From CBCXVS01 sp965178525 (GTDB lineage Bacteria > Tectomicrobia > Entotheonellia > Entotheonellales > Entotheonellaceae): DNA of 64,000 nucleotides. Location of the stretch: NCBI GenBank assembly GCA_965178525.1, contig CBCXVS010000001.1:41646-105645 (forward strand). Reading direction: 5' to 3'. A program made the position numbers and the translations under genes. Positions within the stretch are counted from its first letter, which is position 1; each line of letters opens with the position of its first letter. Below the pieces are notes generated by a model that worked only from the letters and a program-made list of their open reading frames with translations, had not been told where the DNA came from and did not search any database. Below, piece after piece: positions 42,302-52,029 of the stretch.

Positions 42302-43796
42302 GGTCATAGGTACGGAATTAAGGACTCGGCCCTAGATTTTGTGAACTAAGCTCTTGAAATCATGGAGATTTTTGGCAGGATCCATCCAACTCCCAAACCC
42401 CTTCGATCAACGAAAGGAAAGGTAAATGGATCCCCAACAATGTACCATCATGGCCAATAAGTTCCAATCCGTCCTGGATGAAAAGGTCCTCAATAAGCGT
42501 GGCAAAACACTCGGATTGGTCAAGCGCCAGCGCCTCATCACGCCATTTCGCTTGGGCCTCTCGGTGATCTCCTCCATGGCTACCCAACAAGTCCAAACCA
42601 TCGCTGATTTGCATTGTCAGTTCCATGAGTTGTGGGAACTCGACACCGATTACAACGCCTTCTATAAGCAGCTGCTCAAATCGACCGCACCCGAGTTCTT
42701 CCTCAACTCCCTCTCTGACATCATGAGCCAACTGACGAGGAAAGTCTTAGGCTTTGAAGCCGGAGCAGCCTGCAGTGAATTCAACCGACTGATCCTTCAA
42801 GATGGCAGTTCGTTTGCCCTGCACCCGGCGCTGGCGGACGTGTTCCCAGGCCGCTTTCATGCCGTCTCACCGGCGGCGGTCGAACTCCACTGCACCTTGG
42901 ATTTGCTTCAAGATGCGCCTATCACCATCGCGTTGAGTCCGGATACCGATTCGGAACATGATTATGGTCCTCCCCCTGAGAGCCTTCGAGGCGATTTGTT
43001 CATGGCGGACCGGGGCTACCTGAATGTGGCCTATTTGCGAGACCTTGATCGCCATGGCGGCTGTTTTTTGGTTCGAGGTAAATCGGGCCTGAACCCTCAT
43101 GTGATCCGTGCTTATGATGAAAACGGCAACCTCATGAAGTCCTGTCAGGGTCGCGATTTTCAAGCGATCACCTCGAAATTTCCCAAACGACAACGCGCCG
43201 AACTCGACGTGGAGGGGCTGATCGAGGGAGAGCCATTCCGAGTACGTCTGATTGTGAGTTGGAATCCAGAGACCAAATGCTTTGATTATCTGTTAACCAA
43301 CCTTCATCAGGACAGATATCCCATTGAAACGATCTGTCTAGGATACAAACTCAGGTGGCAAGTTGAACTTCTATTTAAGGAATGGAAATCTTACACCAAT
43401 TTACATAAATTTGATCCAGAGAAAGAGGAGATATCGGAAAGCTTAATCTGGGCTTCTCTTTCTGCATCGGCAATCAAGCGTTTTCTCGCACATGCTGCTG
43501 AGCATCTGCTAGAGGTGGTGATCTCAACCCGTAAAGCCTCGATGCCTTCGGCCTCTGATTTACCGAAACTCTTCCGGGCTCTACGCTATGGTGATGGGCC
43601 CTGGTATCGCCGCGCCTTCGAGGCCATGATCGCGTACTTGGGGAAAAACGCCAAACGGGCTCATCCCAAGCGCGATGATCGAACCGGACGCTCTCGACTC
43701 GGGCTCAAACCACTCTTCCAAATCTCTGGTCAGAAAAGGCTTAAAGACAACTGTGAGCAGCCCGCTGCCGCTTAAGTCCGTACGTATGCAGTGACC
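42302..43796 (+). mobile_element. IS4-family insertion sequence
   Basis: About 1.5 kb with one transposase. The ends are imperfect inverted repeats: GGTCATAG-GTACGGAATTAAG at the left (42302-42322) and its near-complement around 43771-43796, containing CTTAAGTCCGTAC and TGACC. No clear target-site duplication is seen. The transposase stop lies in the right repeat. It was inserted between the HNH module and the small ORF next to the TIR operon. Confidence 0.75.
42426..43775 (+). CDS. IS4-family transposase (DDE)
   Basis: 449 residues. First Asp in LILQDGSSFALHP, second in FMADRGYLNVAYL and the signature YKLRWQVELLFKEWK, which fits Y-(2)-R-(3)-E-(6)-K of IS4-type enzymes. No internal stop, so it may be active. 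Preceded by AAAGGAAAGG. It cuts and pastes the element by transesterification. Confidence 0.92.
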   Translation: MDPQQCTIMANKFQSVLDEKVLNKRGKTLGLVKRQRLITPFRLGLSVISSMATQQVQTIADLHCQFHELWELDTDYNAFYKQLLKSTAPEFFLNSLSDIMSQLTRKVLGFEAGAACSEFNRLILQDGSSFALHPALADVFPGRFHAVSPAAVELHCTLDLLQDAPITIALSPDTDSEHDYGPPPESLRGDLFMADRGYLNVAYLRDLDRHGGCFLVRGKSGLNPHVIRAYDENGNLMKSCQGRDFQAITSKFPKRQRAELDVEGLIEGEPFRVRLIVSWNPETKCFDYLLTNLHQDRYPIETICLGYKLRWQVELLFKEWKSYTNLHKFDPEKEEISESLIWASLSASAIKRFLAHAAEHLLEVVISTRKASMPSASDLPKLFRALRYGDGPWYRRAFEAMIAYLGKNAKRAHPKRDDRTGRSRLGLKPLFQISGQKRLKDNCEQPAAA

Positions 43797-44016
43797 TACT
43801 GTGTTGTCGTTACGAGCCGCCACTCTGGAAAATATCACCTCCCATCGTCTTTCTTGACCACGTCAGCCATGGAGATGTGAGAATGGTCCAACGACGGCGA
43901 TGGTGCTTGCCTACACACAAACTCATATGTGCGCGCAGCATCACGGCGCATCTGGAGGGTTTCATTCATTCCGTAAAGGAGAGATTTCATCCTGATGCGG
44001 CTGGGATACAACGGCT
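43797..44016. other. region between IS4 and the TIR operon
   Basis: 220 bases. A minus-strand frame (43990-43835) could encode MKSLLYGMNETLQMRRDAAR, TYEFVCRQAPSPSLD and MADVVKKDDGR, followed by an overlapping GTG start whose frame (VIFSRVAARNDNTVG) is cut by the IS. It may be the start of a small two-gene unit that the element disrupted. Weak evidence. Confidence 0.35.
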
Positions 44017-44484
44017 TCAACCATGCCGGACGGGTACAACGAGTTCACCGTCAAGGCGAACGTCCGGTCCGGGGGAGGTGCCATCGAGCGCGCATACGAG
44101 ACGGTAAAACGCCTCGCGGTAGCGCTCCGGATCACGGAAATCCACCCACAAGATGTCCTGAATAAAGGGAAAATCCGGGACCTCTTCGCCGACAATAACC
44201 GGGATGATGGTAAACGCCGCATCCTGCTGTTTCTGCACCATCATCTGGGCATAATCCTCTCGCACCCAACCCGAATCGATCGCTTCCGGCGTCACCACCA
44301 AGATGCCTTTGCGCGATTGCTGCAACCCGTCGTACAGTTGCTGAACAATGCTTTGCCCTGGAATCATGTCCCACTCGTCGAAAAAGACGCGATAACCCCG
44401 ATTCCTCAGATTGCGGGCTAATACATCCACCCAGGGCTTCCAATCACTTTTGTGGCTGAGGAAGACATCGGAGGTTGTGGTCAT
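44017..44484 (-). CDS. TIR-domain protein
   Basis: 155 residues: MTTTSDVFLSHKSDWKPWVD, LARNLRNRGYRVFFDEWDMI, GILVVTPEAIDSGWVREDYA. The catalytic-type Glu follows SGWVR as in NAD-cleaving TIR domains. No second domain follows, so it is a lone TIR. It starts with ATGA overlapping the stop of the oxidoreductase gene and is the last gene of a four-gene operon. Known TIR effectors deplete NAD in phage defence; that role is an inference here. Confidence 0.85.
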   Translation of the reverse strand: MTTTSDVFLSHKSDWKPWVDVLARNLRNRGYRVFFDEWDMIPGQSIVQQLYDGLQQSRKGILVVTPEAIDSGWVREDYAQMMVQKQQDAAFTIIPVIVGEEVPDFPFIQDILWVDFRDPERYREAFYRLVCALDGTSPGPDVRLDGELVVPVRHG

Positions 44485-45425
44485 GGATTCAGCACCACCT
44501 TGCCGAAAAAGCTGGAATTTTCCAACATGCGATGCGCCTCCACCGCCTCGGACAAGGGAAACCGCTGGTGGATCACCGCCCGCACGCGGCCAAGGGCCAT
44601 GAGCTTGAGCAGTTCCCGCATATCGTCCGGGGAGCCGCGTCCGACGCCCATGATATTGAGAGCGCGGGTAAAGACCAGGCCCAAATGCAACTCCACGCGA
44701 TGGCCGGCGGTAACGCCGCAGGTAACGAAACGGCCACCGACCTTCAGGCTGCGGAAACACGCCTGCCAGACGGCGGCGCCGACGTGCTCGATGACCACAT
44801 CCACGCCTTGGCCAGCCGTCAAGTCCTGCACGCGGGCCGCGACGTCCTCGGTGTAGTGATGGATCACCTCGTCGGCGCCAATCTCTCGGGCTTTCTCCAG
44901 CTTCTCATCACTTCCGGCGGTGGCGATGACGCGGGCGCCAACGGCGTGGGCAATCTGCACGGCGTAGCTGCTCACACCACTTCCGGCGGCCATGACCAGG
45001 ACATCGTCCCCAGGGCGGACGCGGGCGCGGTTGATGACCATCTGATACGCGGTCAGCCCGGCGGTTGGCAAGGCGCCCCCATCGTCATACGAACACGTCT
45101 CCGGCAAGTGAAACGTCCGCTCCACAGGGGCCAGGGCAAATTCCGCATAGCTGCCGCTGCCGCTGGCCACGACGCGATCGCCCGTCCGGAAGCCTTGCAC
45201 CTCGCTACCCACCGTGACGACGTCGCCGCAAATGTCTCGCCCCAGGATTTCCGGGGGCGTCATGCGGGTGCCGTGCGAGCCCTCGCGCATAAAGACGTCC
45301 AGGCGGTTGAGCGAAGTCGCACGCACGCGAATTTTGACGTCATTGGGGCCGGGTTCGGGCTCCGGTTGCTCGCCATAGATGAGCGCTTCTGGAGGGCCTA
45401 CTTGCTCGACATAGGCAGCTTTCAT
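44481..45425 (-). CDS. zinc-independent quinone-oxidoreductase-like protein (MDR family)
   Basis: 314 residues: MKAAYVEQVGPPEALIYGEQ, PPEILGRDICGDVVTVGSEV, GRDxxG in place of the zinc GHE motif, Rossmann GSGVSSYAVQIAHAVGARVI and the end HRMLENSSFFGKVVLNP. NADPH-dependent reductases of this group act on quinones or enones. It starts two bases after the gene at 45428 and overlaps the TIR gene. Confidence 0.9.
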   Translation of the reverse strand: MKAAYVEQVGPPEALIYGEQPEPEPGPNDVKIRVRATSLNRLDVFMREGSHGTRMTPPEILGRDICGDVVTVGSEVQGFRTGDRVVASGSGSYAEFALAPVERTFHLPETCSYDDGGALPTAGLTAYQMVINRARVRPGDDVLVMAAGSGVSSYAVQIAHAVGARVIATAGSDEKLEKAREIGADEVIHHYTEDVAARVQDLTAGQGVDVVIEHVGAAVWQACFRSLKVGGRFVTCGVTAGHRVELHLGLVFTRALNIMGVGRGSPDDMRELLKLMALGRVRAVIHQRFPLSEAVEAHRMLENSSFFGKVVLNP

Positions 45426-45427
45426 GG

Positions 45428-45853
45428 TCAGTCCTCATATACGGTCTGTAAACAGGAGAACAGCTCTTGAGGCCCTGCGACATGCAGATGTCCCTCATGA
45501 TCCAGGAACAGTGCCCAAGAGAAATCCGTTCCGACTAACACGTTCTCGAAGCCGCTATTCAGTTGTGAAAGCGTGGATTCCGTCAGCTCCGCAACACCAA
45601 TCTCGAAATCTGTGTCCTGATCACCTGAGATTTCTTCGGTTAAAAAGTAGAAGATGGATGTGATTTCCCGGCTCTTCAGCCACTGTCGAAGCACGTTGAA
45701 GACTGCTTCAGACGGGACGTAATTAAACGGACCTTCAACAATGCCCAGATACGGAAGATGCTTAGGCAATGCAGGTATATAAAGTTCGTGCGATGCGGGA
45801 AGTAATTTTTTGTAGCGCAACCATATATCTTGTGGTAGGTGCTTAATCATCAT
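45428..45853 (-). CDS. SMI1/immunity-like small protein
   Basis: 141 residues with acidic, aromatic composition: MMIKHLPQDIWLRYKKLLPA, PYLGIVEGPFNYVPSEAVFN and DFSWALFLDHEGHLHVAGPQ. The segment GTDFSWALFLDHEGH resembles immunity proteins of polymorphic toxin systems. Placed between a small unknown gene and the oxidoreductase with 2-6 base gaps. Function not established. Confidence 0.55.
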   Translation of the reverse strand: MMIKHLPQDIWLRYKKLLPASHELYIPALPKHLPYLGIVEGPFNYVPSEAVFNVLRQWLKSREITSIFYFLTEEISGDQDTDFEIGVAELTESTLSQLNSGFENVLVGTDFSWALFLDHEGHLHVAGPQELFSCLQTVYED

Positions 45854-45859
45854 TTTGCC

Positions 45860-46102
45860 TCAAGGCCGAATATGGATGTTTATTCTGACGTTATGATTGG
45901 TGATCACTTCAACGTTTGCAATGACGCCCTGTCTCCCACTTTTTGGTCGGTAGATCACGCGCCCATCTTCCGAACGCACGCCTGTGACTCGACCGGTTCT
46001 TCGATCGCGCATCATCACGAGTAGTCGATCACCCGCATGTTGTCGAAATAGCTGTTTGGCATACTGCCTGGTTCCTCGTACAGTATGATTGCGTTTCCTC
46101 AC
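45860..46102 (-). CDS. small basic protein, first gene of the TIR operon
   Basis: Up to 80 residues from GTG 46102, or 52 from an internal ATG: LFRQHAGDRLLVMMRDRRTG, RVTGVRSEDGRVIYRPKSGR, VEVITNHNVRINIHIRP. Arg-rich and probably nucleic-acid binding. It may also be the C-terminal remnant of a toxin whose immunity gene follows. Start uncertain. Confidence 0.5.
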   Translation of the reverse strand: MRKRNHTVRGTRQYAKQLFRQHAGDRLLVMMRDRRTGRVTGVRSEDGRVIYRPKSGRQGVIANVEVITNHNVRINIHIRP

Positions 46103-46120
46103 CTCAACTCAAGCTTTCTA

Positions 46121-46264
46121 TCATAGGTAACTGCTCTGTCTCTTACAGGTAGCCCCCGAACACGAGGAGGCGAGCTGATCCGCATAGGGCAGGCGAATCG
46201 GGGCGTCAACGGCGGTTTCAAGCGGCACGAACAGAGGTGTCGCCTTCGCATCAGTGATTTTCAT
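46121..46264 (-). pseudogene. 5' fragment of an enolase-superfamily (mandelate racemase/muconate-type) gene
   Basis: After AAGGAGA, MKITDAKATPLFVPLETAVD and APIRLPYADQLASS match the start of mandelate-racemase-type proteins; then similarity ends and a stop follows at 46121. The rest, about 340 codons, is absent, probably deleted when the TIR operon segment arrived. Confidence 0.6.
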
Positions 46265-46517
46265 AGGGCTCTCCTTCATGACGTATCGCGGGTAACCCAC
46301 ACATATGGTGCAGACCATAACGGAGTTGCAGGGCGCAGGCAAGACCCTGGCTGCGAACCGGGATCATGCCACCGTTGACGTCGCCACATACTTGCACGTG
46401 CATACGGCATTTGATATAAACCATCGCTGTTTGCAGCACGTCGCCTGCATAATTGCCAACGTCGTGACCGGACCCTGCTGCCAAACCGCCACGCCGGGGA
46501 CAAGCGAGCGCTATAGC

Positions 46518-46595
46518 ATGAGTCTCTACGAACTGAACCAGTTGCTATTCGATATTCACCATCAACCATTTTGTAAGGGATCGGGTCATGTTTGA
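46518..46595 (+). pseudogene. 5' fragment of a LigA-type protocatechuate 4,5-dioxygenase alpha-subunit gene
   Basis: MSLYELNQLLFDIHHQPF resembles the opening of LigA-type small subunits of extradiol dioxygenases. It then breaks off into the leader of the CoA ligase gene. The usual protein is about 100-120 residues. The intact dioxygenase genes are not in the window. Confidence 0.45.
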
Positions 46596-48177
46596 GCCGC
46601 TTTTGCCGCTATCGTTCTTGCACCGGGCCACGCGCCTATTTCCGGACAGACTCGCCGTGGTCGATGGCGCTTTTCGGTACACCTATCGCATGCTAGGAGA
46701 ACGGGTGAACCGCCTGTCCAACAGCTTGCGCCAGCTCGGGGTTGGCAAGGGCGATAAGGTCGCGGTCCTCTCGCCCAATAGTCATCGCATGTTGGAAGCC
46801 TTCTTCGCCGTGCCGCAGCTCGGTGCCGTGCTGGCGCCGTTGAATTACCGCCTGACGACACCGGAATTTGCGTACATCTTGGAACACGCCGAGACGAAAG
46901 TCGTCCTGGTGGATTGGGAATACGCACACCAGCTCGCGCCTATCATCGACCAGCTGCCAAACGTGCAGCACTATATTCTTTTGCGTAACGACGAAGAACC
47001 GAGCGCGACGTTGCCAGCCCAAGATTACGAGGCGGTCCTGGCAGCAGCAAGCGCAGAATTTCCCGAACCGGTGGACGTGGCCGAAACCGATATGGCGACG
47101 CTCAACTACACCAGCGGCACGACGGCGCGGCCCAAAGGCGTCATGCTGACCCACCGGGCGTGTGTGACCAATGTCATGAATTACATTGTGTCGCTCGATG
47201 TGCGGCCAACTGATGTCTATCTGCACACCCTGCCGATGTTTCATGCCAACGGCTGGGGCGGTATCTGGGCCCTGGCGGGCCCCGGGGGGACGCAGGTCTG
47301 TCTGCGCCGGGTCGAAGCGCAGCCGATCTTCGAACTCATGGAACGGGAGCGCGTCACCTTGGCCTGCGCCGCGCCGACGATATTGGTGACGCTAGCGACA
47401 TACGACAAGGCTCGGAATTACCGCCTCGCACCCGGAATTCGCATCGGCACAGGCGGCGCCGCCCCAGCGGCGGCGGTCTTGCGCCATATGGAAGCGTTAG
47501 GGATGACCGTCATCCATCTCTATGGCCTCACCGAAACGGGACCGTTTCTGACGTCATGCGAATGGCAACCGGCGTGGGATGACGAGGACGTTGCCGTCCG
47601 CTACCGTCTGAAGGCGCGCCAGGGCATTGGGCAATTGTTGACCGATGTGCGCGTGATGGATGAACAGATGCGCGAGGTGCCCATGGATGGAAGCACCATC
47701 GGGGAGATTGTCGCCCGAGGCAATAACGTCATGGAAGGCTACTTCAAACAGCCCGACGCAACGGCAGAAGTGATGCGCGGCGGATGGTTCCATTCCGGGG
47801 ATCTGGCGGTGATGCATCCGGATGGCTACATCGAGATCGTCGATCGCGCCAAGGATGTGATCATCAGCGGCGGCGAAAACATCTCGTCCGTTGAGGTCGA
47901 AGCCATGCTGTACGAACATCCGGCCGTGCTCGAAGTCGCGGTAGTGGGCGTTCCGGACAGCAGGTGGGGGGAAGTACCGAAGGCGCTGGTCATGCTCAAA
48001 CCGGGGCAACAGACCGACGAACACGAGCTGATCACGTTCTGCAGGGATCACATGGCCCATTTCAAGGCGCCCAAATCGGTTGAATTCGTCGATTCGCTGC
48101 CCAAAACTGCAACCGGCAAGATCCAGAAATTTGCTTTGCGCGAGCCGTACTGGCAGGACCAAGCCAAACAGGTGTAG
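46588..48177 (+). CDS. AMP-forming acyl-CoA synthetase/ligase
   Basis: 529 residues. ATP-binding P-loop NYTSGTTARPKGVMLTH, A5 YGLTETGPF, A7 GGWFHSGDLAVMHPDGYIEI, A8 DRAKDVIISGGENIS and the Lys motif PKTATGKIQKFALR. Most like medium/short-chain or methylmercaptopropionyl-CoA-type ligases. The leader has a LigA-type remnant, so the enzyme may once have served an aromatic-acid pathway. Substrate unknown. Confidence 0.92.
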   Translation: MFEPLLPLSFLHRATRLFPDRLAVVDGAFRYTYRMLGERVNRLSNSLRQLGVGKGDKVAVLSPNSHRMLEAFFAVPQLGAVLAPLNYRLTTPEFAYILEHAETKVVLVDWEYAHQLAPIIDQLPNVQHYILLRNDEEPSATLPAQDYEAVLAAASAEFPEPVDVAETDMATLNYTSGTTARPKGVMLTHRACVTNVMNYIVSLDVRPTDVYLHTLPMFHANGWGGIWALAGPGGTQVCLRRVEAQPIFELMERERVTLACAAPTILVTLATYDKARNYRLAPGIRIGTGGAAPAAAVLRHMEALGMTVIHLYGLTETGPFLTSCEWQPAWDDEDVAVRYRLKARQGIGQLLTDVRVMDEQMREVPMDGSTIGEIVARGNNVMEGYFKQPDATAEVMRGGWFHSGDLAVMHPDGYIEIVDRAKDVIISGGENISSVEVEAMLYEHPAVLEVAVVGVPDSRWGEVPKALVMLKPGQQTDEHELITFCRDHMAHFKAPKSVEFVDSLPKTATGKIQKFALREPYWQDQAKQV

Positions 48178-48210
48178 GGCTAGTTGTTTTCCCCTCACCC
48201 CCGGTGGTAT

Positions 48211-50474
48211 TCAAGGCTGAGGGGAGGGCACGACTGATGGGCCGTTGTTTTTCTGCTCAATCGCGCATACGATGCGCTCCGGCGTCAGCGGCAAGGCTGT
48301 GACATGGGTCCCGATCGCATCGGCAACCGCATTGGCAATCGCGGTCGCGGTGGCCACGATGGGCGGCTCACCCACGCCACGGGCGCCATAGAGCGTATCC
48401 TTGGCTGGCACTTCGACCAGCACGGTCTTGATGTTCGGCACATCCGGCGCGCTGGGAATCTTGTAATCGAGGAACCCCGGGTTGATGTTGCGCCCGGTCT
48501 GAGGATCGAACATCATTTGCTCCGCGATGCCGTATCCCAGTGCCTGTGTCGCCCCACCTTCAAGCTGTCCTTCTACCGACATCGGATTGATGGCAAACCC
48601 GACGTCCTGCACCACGGTGATATCGACCACCTGCACATCACCGGTTTCCGGATCCACCTCGACCTCCACCACTTGCGGGGCGTACTGTAGCGTCGCGCCT
48701 TGCATCGGTACGGAAGCTGACGCCATCAGGGGGCCGCCTTCGGACATGGACGCCACCTGATAGACATCACGGAAGCTGATGCCACGATCTTCCGAGCCCT
48801 TCACATGCACCCAGCCGTCCTTGATGGTCAGGTCTTCGATATTGGCTTCAAGCTGTCCAGCCGTCACCGCCATAATTTGCTGCCGCAGTCTTTCGGCTGC
48901 CATCTTCACTGTCGTGCCCATGCTACGCGTGATATTGCTCCCGGCGCTCAGCGGCGCCACGGGCGCTGTGTCCGTATCTCCGGTCAACACCCCGACTTGA
49001 TCGATGCCGACGCCGAGTTCCTCGCCGGCGATCTGTTGCAGCGTACTATGCGTGCCGCTCAGATCCACGGAGCCAGTCGTCATCGCGATCGTCCCATCCG
49101 AGTTCATCTTCAGCGTATTGCCGCCCGGCATGCCGCGCGAGGACCAAAATCCGACGGCCATGCCGCGGCCGCGGTTTTTCGCCTTCGGTCGGTTCCAGCC
49201 CGATTCGTGCGCCAACTTATCGAGTATGTCTTGCAGATCCGCGGCATCATCCAACGCCCCGATCGTCGTCTGATCGCCAACTTTGAGTGCATTCTTTTTT
49301 CGCATCGCCATCGGATCAAGCCCCAGCCGGGAGGCGATCATATCCATCTGGGATGCCACCGCAAAAATGATTTGTGGGCTGCCTGGCGCGCGATAGGCGC
49401 CGCACGGCGGCTGATTGGTCAACACCGTACACCCATAGAGATCCACATGGGGAATACGGTACGGACCGGTCAAGCGGCCGGCTGTGCCCTCGCCGAAGTT
49501 GTACCCGGTGGCGATGTGATAGGCGCCATTGCCAAAATAGGCCCGCCCCTGCCGCGCCACCAGAGTCCCGTCGTTCATCACGCCGGTTTTCAGTTCAATC
49601 ACCGCCGGCTGGCGCGGCGTCGAGCTCAGGAAATCGTCATCGCGTTTATACGTGTCTTCACCGGCCGCCCGGTCTTTTGCGCCAACAAAATGGCCGCAGG
49701 CTCGGTCACCGGCGCAATCTTGCCACCAAAACCTCCGCCAATTTCCGTGGGGATGACACCCAGTTTATTCATCGGCAGGTTAAAGATCGCGGCCAGATTA
49801 TCGCGCAGCGGAAAAATACCCTGCGTCGTGGTCCACACCGAGAGGCGGCCATCGGCCTCCACCTTGGCAGCGGATGCACGAGGCTCAAGATAGACTTGGT
49901 GCGCCATCGCAATCTCGAACCGATCCTCGAAGACATGATGCGCCTGCGCCAATCCCTGCGCCACATCACCCCACTGTACACGCCCCGACGACGAAATATT
50001 GCCTTGCCGTCCGAGGTTCGGTAGCGCCGTGTATTCTTCCCAATTCTCGTGGATCAAGGTCGCACTGTCGGCGGCTTCTCGGGGATCGATCAAAGCTGGC
50101 AGGGCGTCGATTTCCACCTCGATGAGGTGCAACGCCTCCTCCGCAATATCTACATTATCGGCCGCCACGGCGGCGATCGGATCACCGTGATAGCGCACGA
50201 CATCCGGCGTGAAAACCAGCTTGTCACGGATGATGCCGCCATAGCGATGGGAAGGCGCATCCTTGGCCGTGACGACGGCGCGCACACCCGGCAACTGCTC
50301 GGCCTTCGTGGTATCGAGACGCCGAATCCGCCCATGGGCGACTGGACTTCCCAGAATTTTCCCTGCCAATCCACCCGGGAACTGTGTATCGTCGGCATAG
50401 ATCATACGTCCGGTGACCCGATGGATCGCATCCGGCTTGGGCAAACGTTCGCCGAGCAGGGTGTATTCGGCCAT
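48211..50474 (-). pseudogene. molybdopterin-binding subunit of the xanthine/CO dehydrogenase family, frameshifted
   Basis: Two frames make one 750-residue protein. The 5' part (50474-49626) begins EYTLLGERLPKPDAIHRVTG and contains TEIGGGFGGKI; the 3' part (49602-48211) has NQPPCGAYRAPGSPQ, GSVDLSGTHSTLQQIAGEEL and GARGVGEPPIVATATAIANA. Near 49650 one base is missing: KRDDDFLSSTPRQPAVIEL continues in the next frame. FAD and 2Fe-2S subunits are not adjacent. Active-site motifs are otherwise complete. Confidence 0.85.
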
Positions 50475-50648
50475 GTCTCATCTCCTTCGTCCGGCATGAT
50501 GGTGACGTACGCGGCATGACGGCGGCAAGCTAGCATGTCGCATAGAAGCTGTCAACTATCTCCGCCTTTCCGGCGCACCGCACTTGCAAGTCACAGGCGT
50601 GTGCGATACTCTTAAGCCTCCACCACTTATATAAAGGATTCAAATCTT

Positions 50649-51212
50649 ATGGCAGAGGCCCAATTCGACTTTGCAGCAGTGAACGCAATTGATGCCGAAT
50701 CCATCGGAACCCCCGGGAAACGCACGTTTCGTGTGCGGATCATCCGGGGTGATGAATCGGCCGGTTTATGGGTTGAAAAGGAACAGCTCGCAGCTCTAGG
50801 CGAGGCCATTCCGCGTCTCATTGAGCAATTGGATTCCCCGGATCAGCATCCGGACGTCGATGCTAGGCCCATTGCTTACTTTCCTGATGATCCAACTGTT
50901 GAGTTCAAAGTCGGCCGTCTTGCCCTTGGCTATGCCACCCAGGAGGATCGTCTGGTTCTGGTGGCCCATGATCTCGCCGCCGAAACCGAAGAGGACAACG
51001 ACTCCGACCTGCCCACGTTCTCATGCCGTTTTACGCGTGAGCAGGCTCGCTTCCTGAGCAATTCCTGTGCTGATGCCGTTGCTGGCGGCCGCCCGACGTG
51101 TGTGCTTTGCCACCGCCTCATCGATCCGGAAGGTCATATGTGCCCACGGGCCAACGGGTATCAAAAAATGCCGCAGCAGGAGGGCGAGGGCGAGGGCGAG
51201 CGTGGGGCGTGA
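50649..51212 (+). CDS. DUF3090 family protein
   Basis: 187 residues. FRVRIIRGDESAGLWVEKEQ, LAALGEAIPRLIEQLDS, FKVGRLALGYATQEDRLVL, then CRFTREQARFLSNSCADAVA and the Cys-rich end CVLCHRLIDPEGHMCPRANG. The two Cys pairs are likely zinc-binding. In actinobacteria the family sits beside a histidine phosphatase; neither is present here. Function unknown. Confidence 0.85.
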   Translation: MAEAQFDFAAVNAIDAESIGTPGKRTFRVRIIRGDESAGLWVEKEQLAALGEAIPRLIEQLDSPDQHPDVDARPIAYFPDDPTVEFKVGRLALGYATQEDRLVLVAHDLAAETEEDNDSDLPTFSCRFTREQARFLSNSCADAVAGGRPTCVLCHRLIDPEGHMCPRANGYQKMPQQEGEGEGERGA

Positions 51213-51385
51213 TAAGAGTAGTGGTTCGGTGCGCATAGCTCGACGTTATTGTCACGATTTTGACGCGATGACGGGGCTGCTGTCGTTTTTCTGATATCAC
51301 GATGCTTTGTTATCACACTTGTGTTGTGCGTGTGTATCCTTCCTCACAACACTTCTCTACACAGACGGTACATGATCTACGAAGA

Positions 51386-52009
51386 CTACAACAGCATACG
51401 GAGGTATTCCCAACCCTCGCCGTAGAGGTCATCTTCGGAGAGGCCATCCTCCTCATTACCTGGCACGACGTAGGCAGCATCAGCCTGAATGATACGTGGA
51501 TCAATACGCGTGAGGCCCTGCACGAGCGCAGTGAAGGTTTCTTTGAGATAGGCATCGTCGTCGCTTTCGATGTCTTCGACCGGACCATAGGGCTCATCGA
51601 GCAAAAACGCGAACGTGACAATGACATAATCCTTACGGTTGGATGTGCGTCGTATGTTATCGATATCCTCGTCGAGCTCTTCTTCTTCCGTGGCCAGACA
51701 GCTCTCGACCTCATCCACCCAGGTGTTAAACTCTTCCGTGGCCTCATCCGCCTTGTCGGAGTAATCCCAATACCCGTAAGTCCAGAACAACTCCGACTCT
51801 TCCAATAAAGCGACAAAACGCCTGATAAAGCGACGCTTTTCCTGCAGTCCTTCGCCGTCGGTGCGCGACTCTTCCAGCACTTGGGCAAAGCGCGCCCGCT
51901 GCGTATCCTCCCCAAAACATTTGATGGCGATCTGCAGGCCAAAAAAATACGTATCCGACGGACCGCTAAACCAGCGGCTGATCTTGCCCATGAATCCCTG
52001 CTTTGCCAT
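51386..52009 (-). CDS. DUF1517-like protein
   Basis: 207 residues: MGKISRWFSGPSDTYFFGLQ, RRFIRRFVALLEESELFWTY, GYWDYSDKADEATEEFNTWV, EELDEDIDNIRRTS and DYVIVTFAFLLDEPYGPVED. The YVIVTFAF strand resembles DUF1517 proteins of cyanobacteria and plastids. Last gene of a minus-strand set with the Tat lipoprotein and the ATP-grasp enzyme, but separated from it by a heptamer element. Confidence 0.55.
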   Translation of the reverse strand: MAKQGFMGKISRWFSGPSDTYFFGLQIAIKCFGEDTQRARFAQVLEESRTDGEGLQEKRRFIRRFVALLEESELFWTYGYWDYSDKADEATEEFNTWVDEVESCLATEEEELDEDIDNIRRTSNRKDYVIVTFAFLLDEPYGPVEDIESDDDAYLKETFTALVQGLTRIDPRIIQADAAYVVPGNEEDGLSEDDLYGEGWEYLRMLL

Positions 52010-52029
52010 CGTACCATCCTTGTAACGTT

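Noticed and set aside
42302..43796. Composite transposon carrying the TIR operon
   Set aside because: Only one copy of the IS4 element is present and no second copy flanks the operon within the window.
43962..44222. Second C-terminal domain for the TIR protein
   Set aside because: After the TIR stop the next frame gives no recognisable domain; the TIR protein stands alone.
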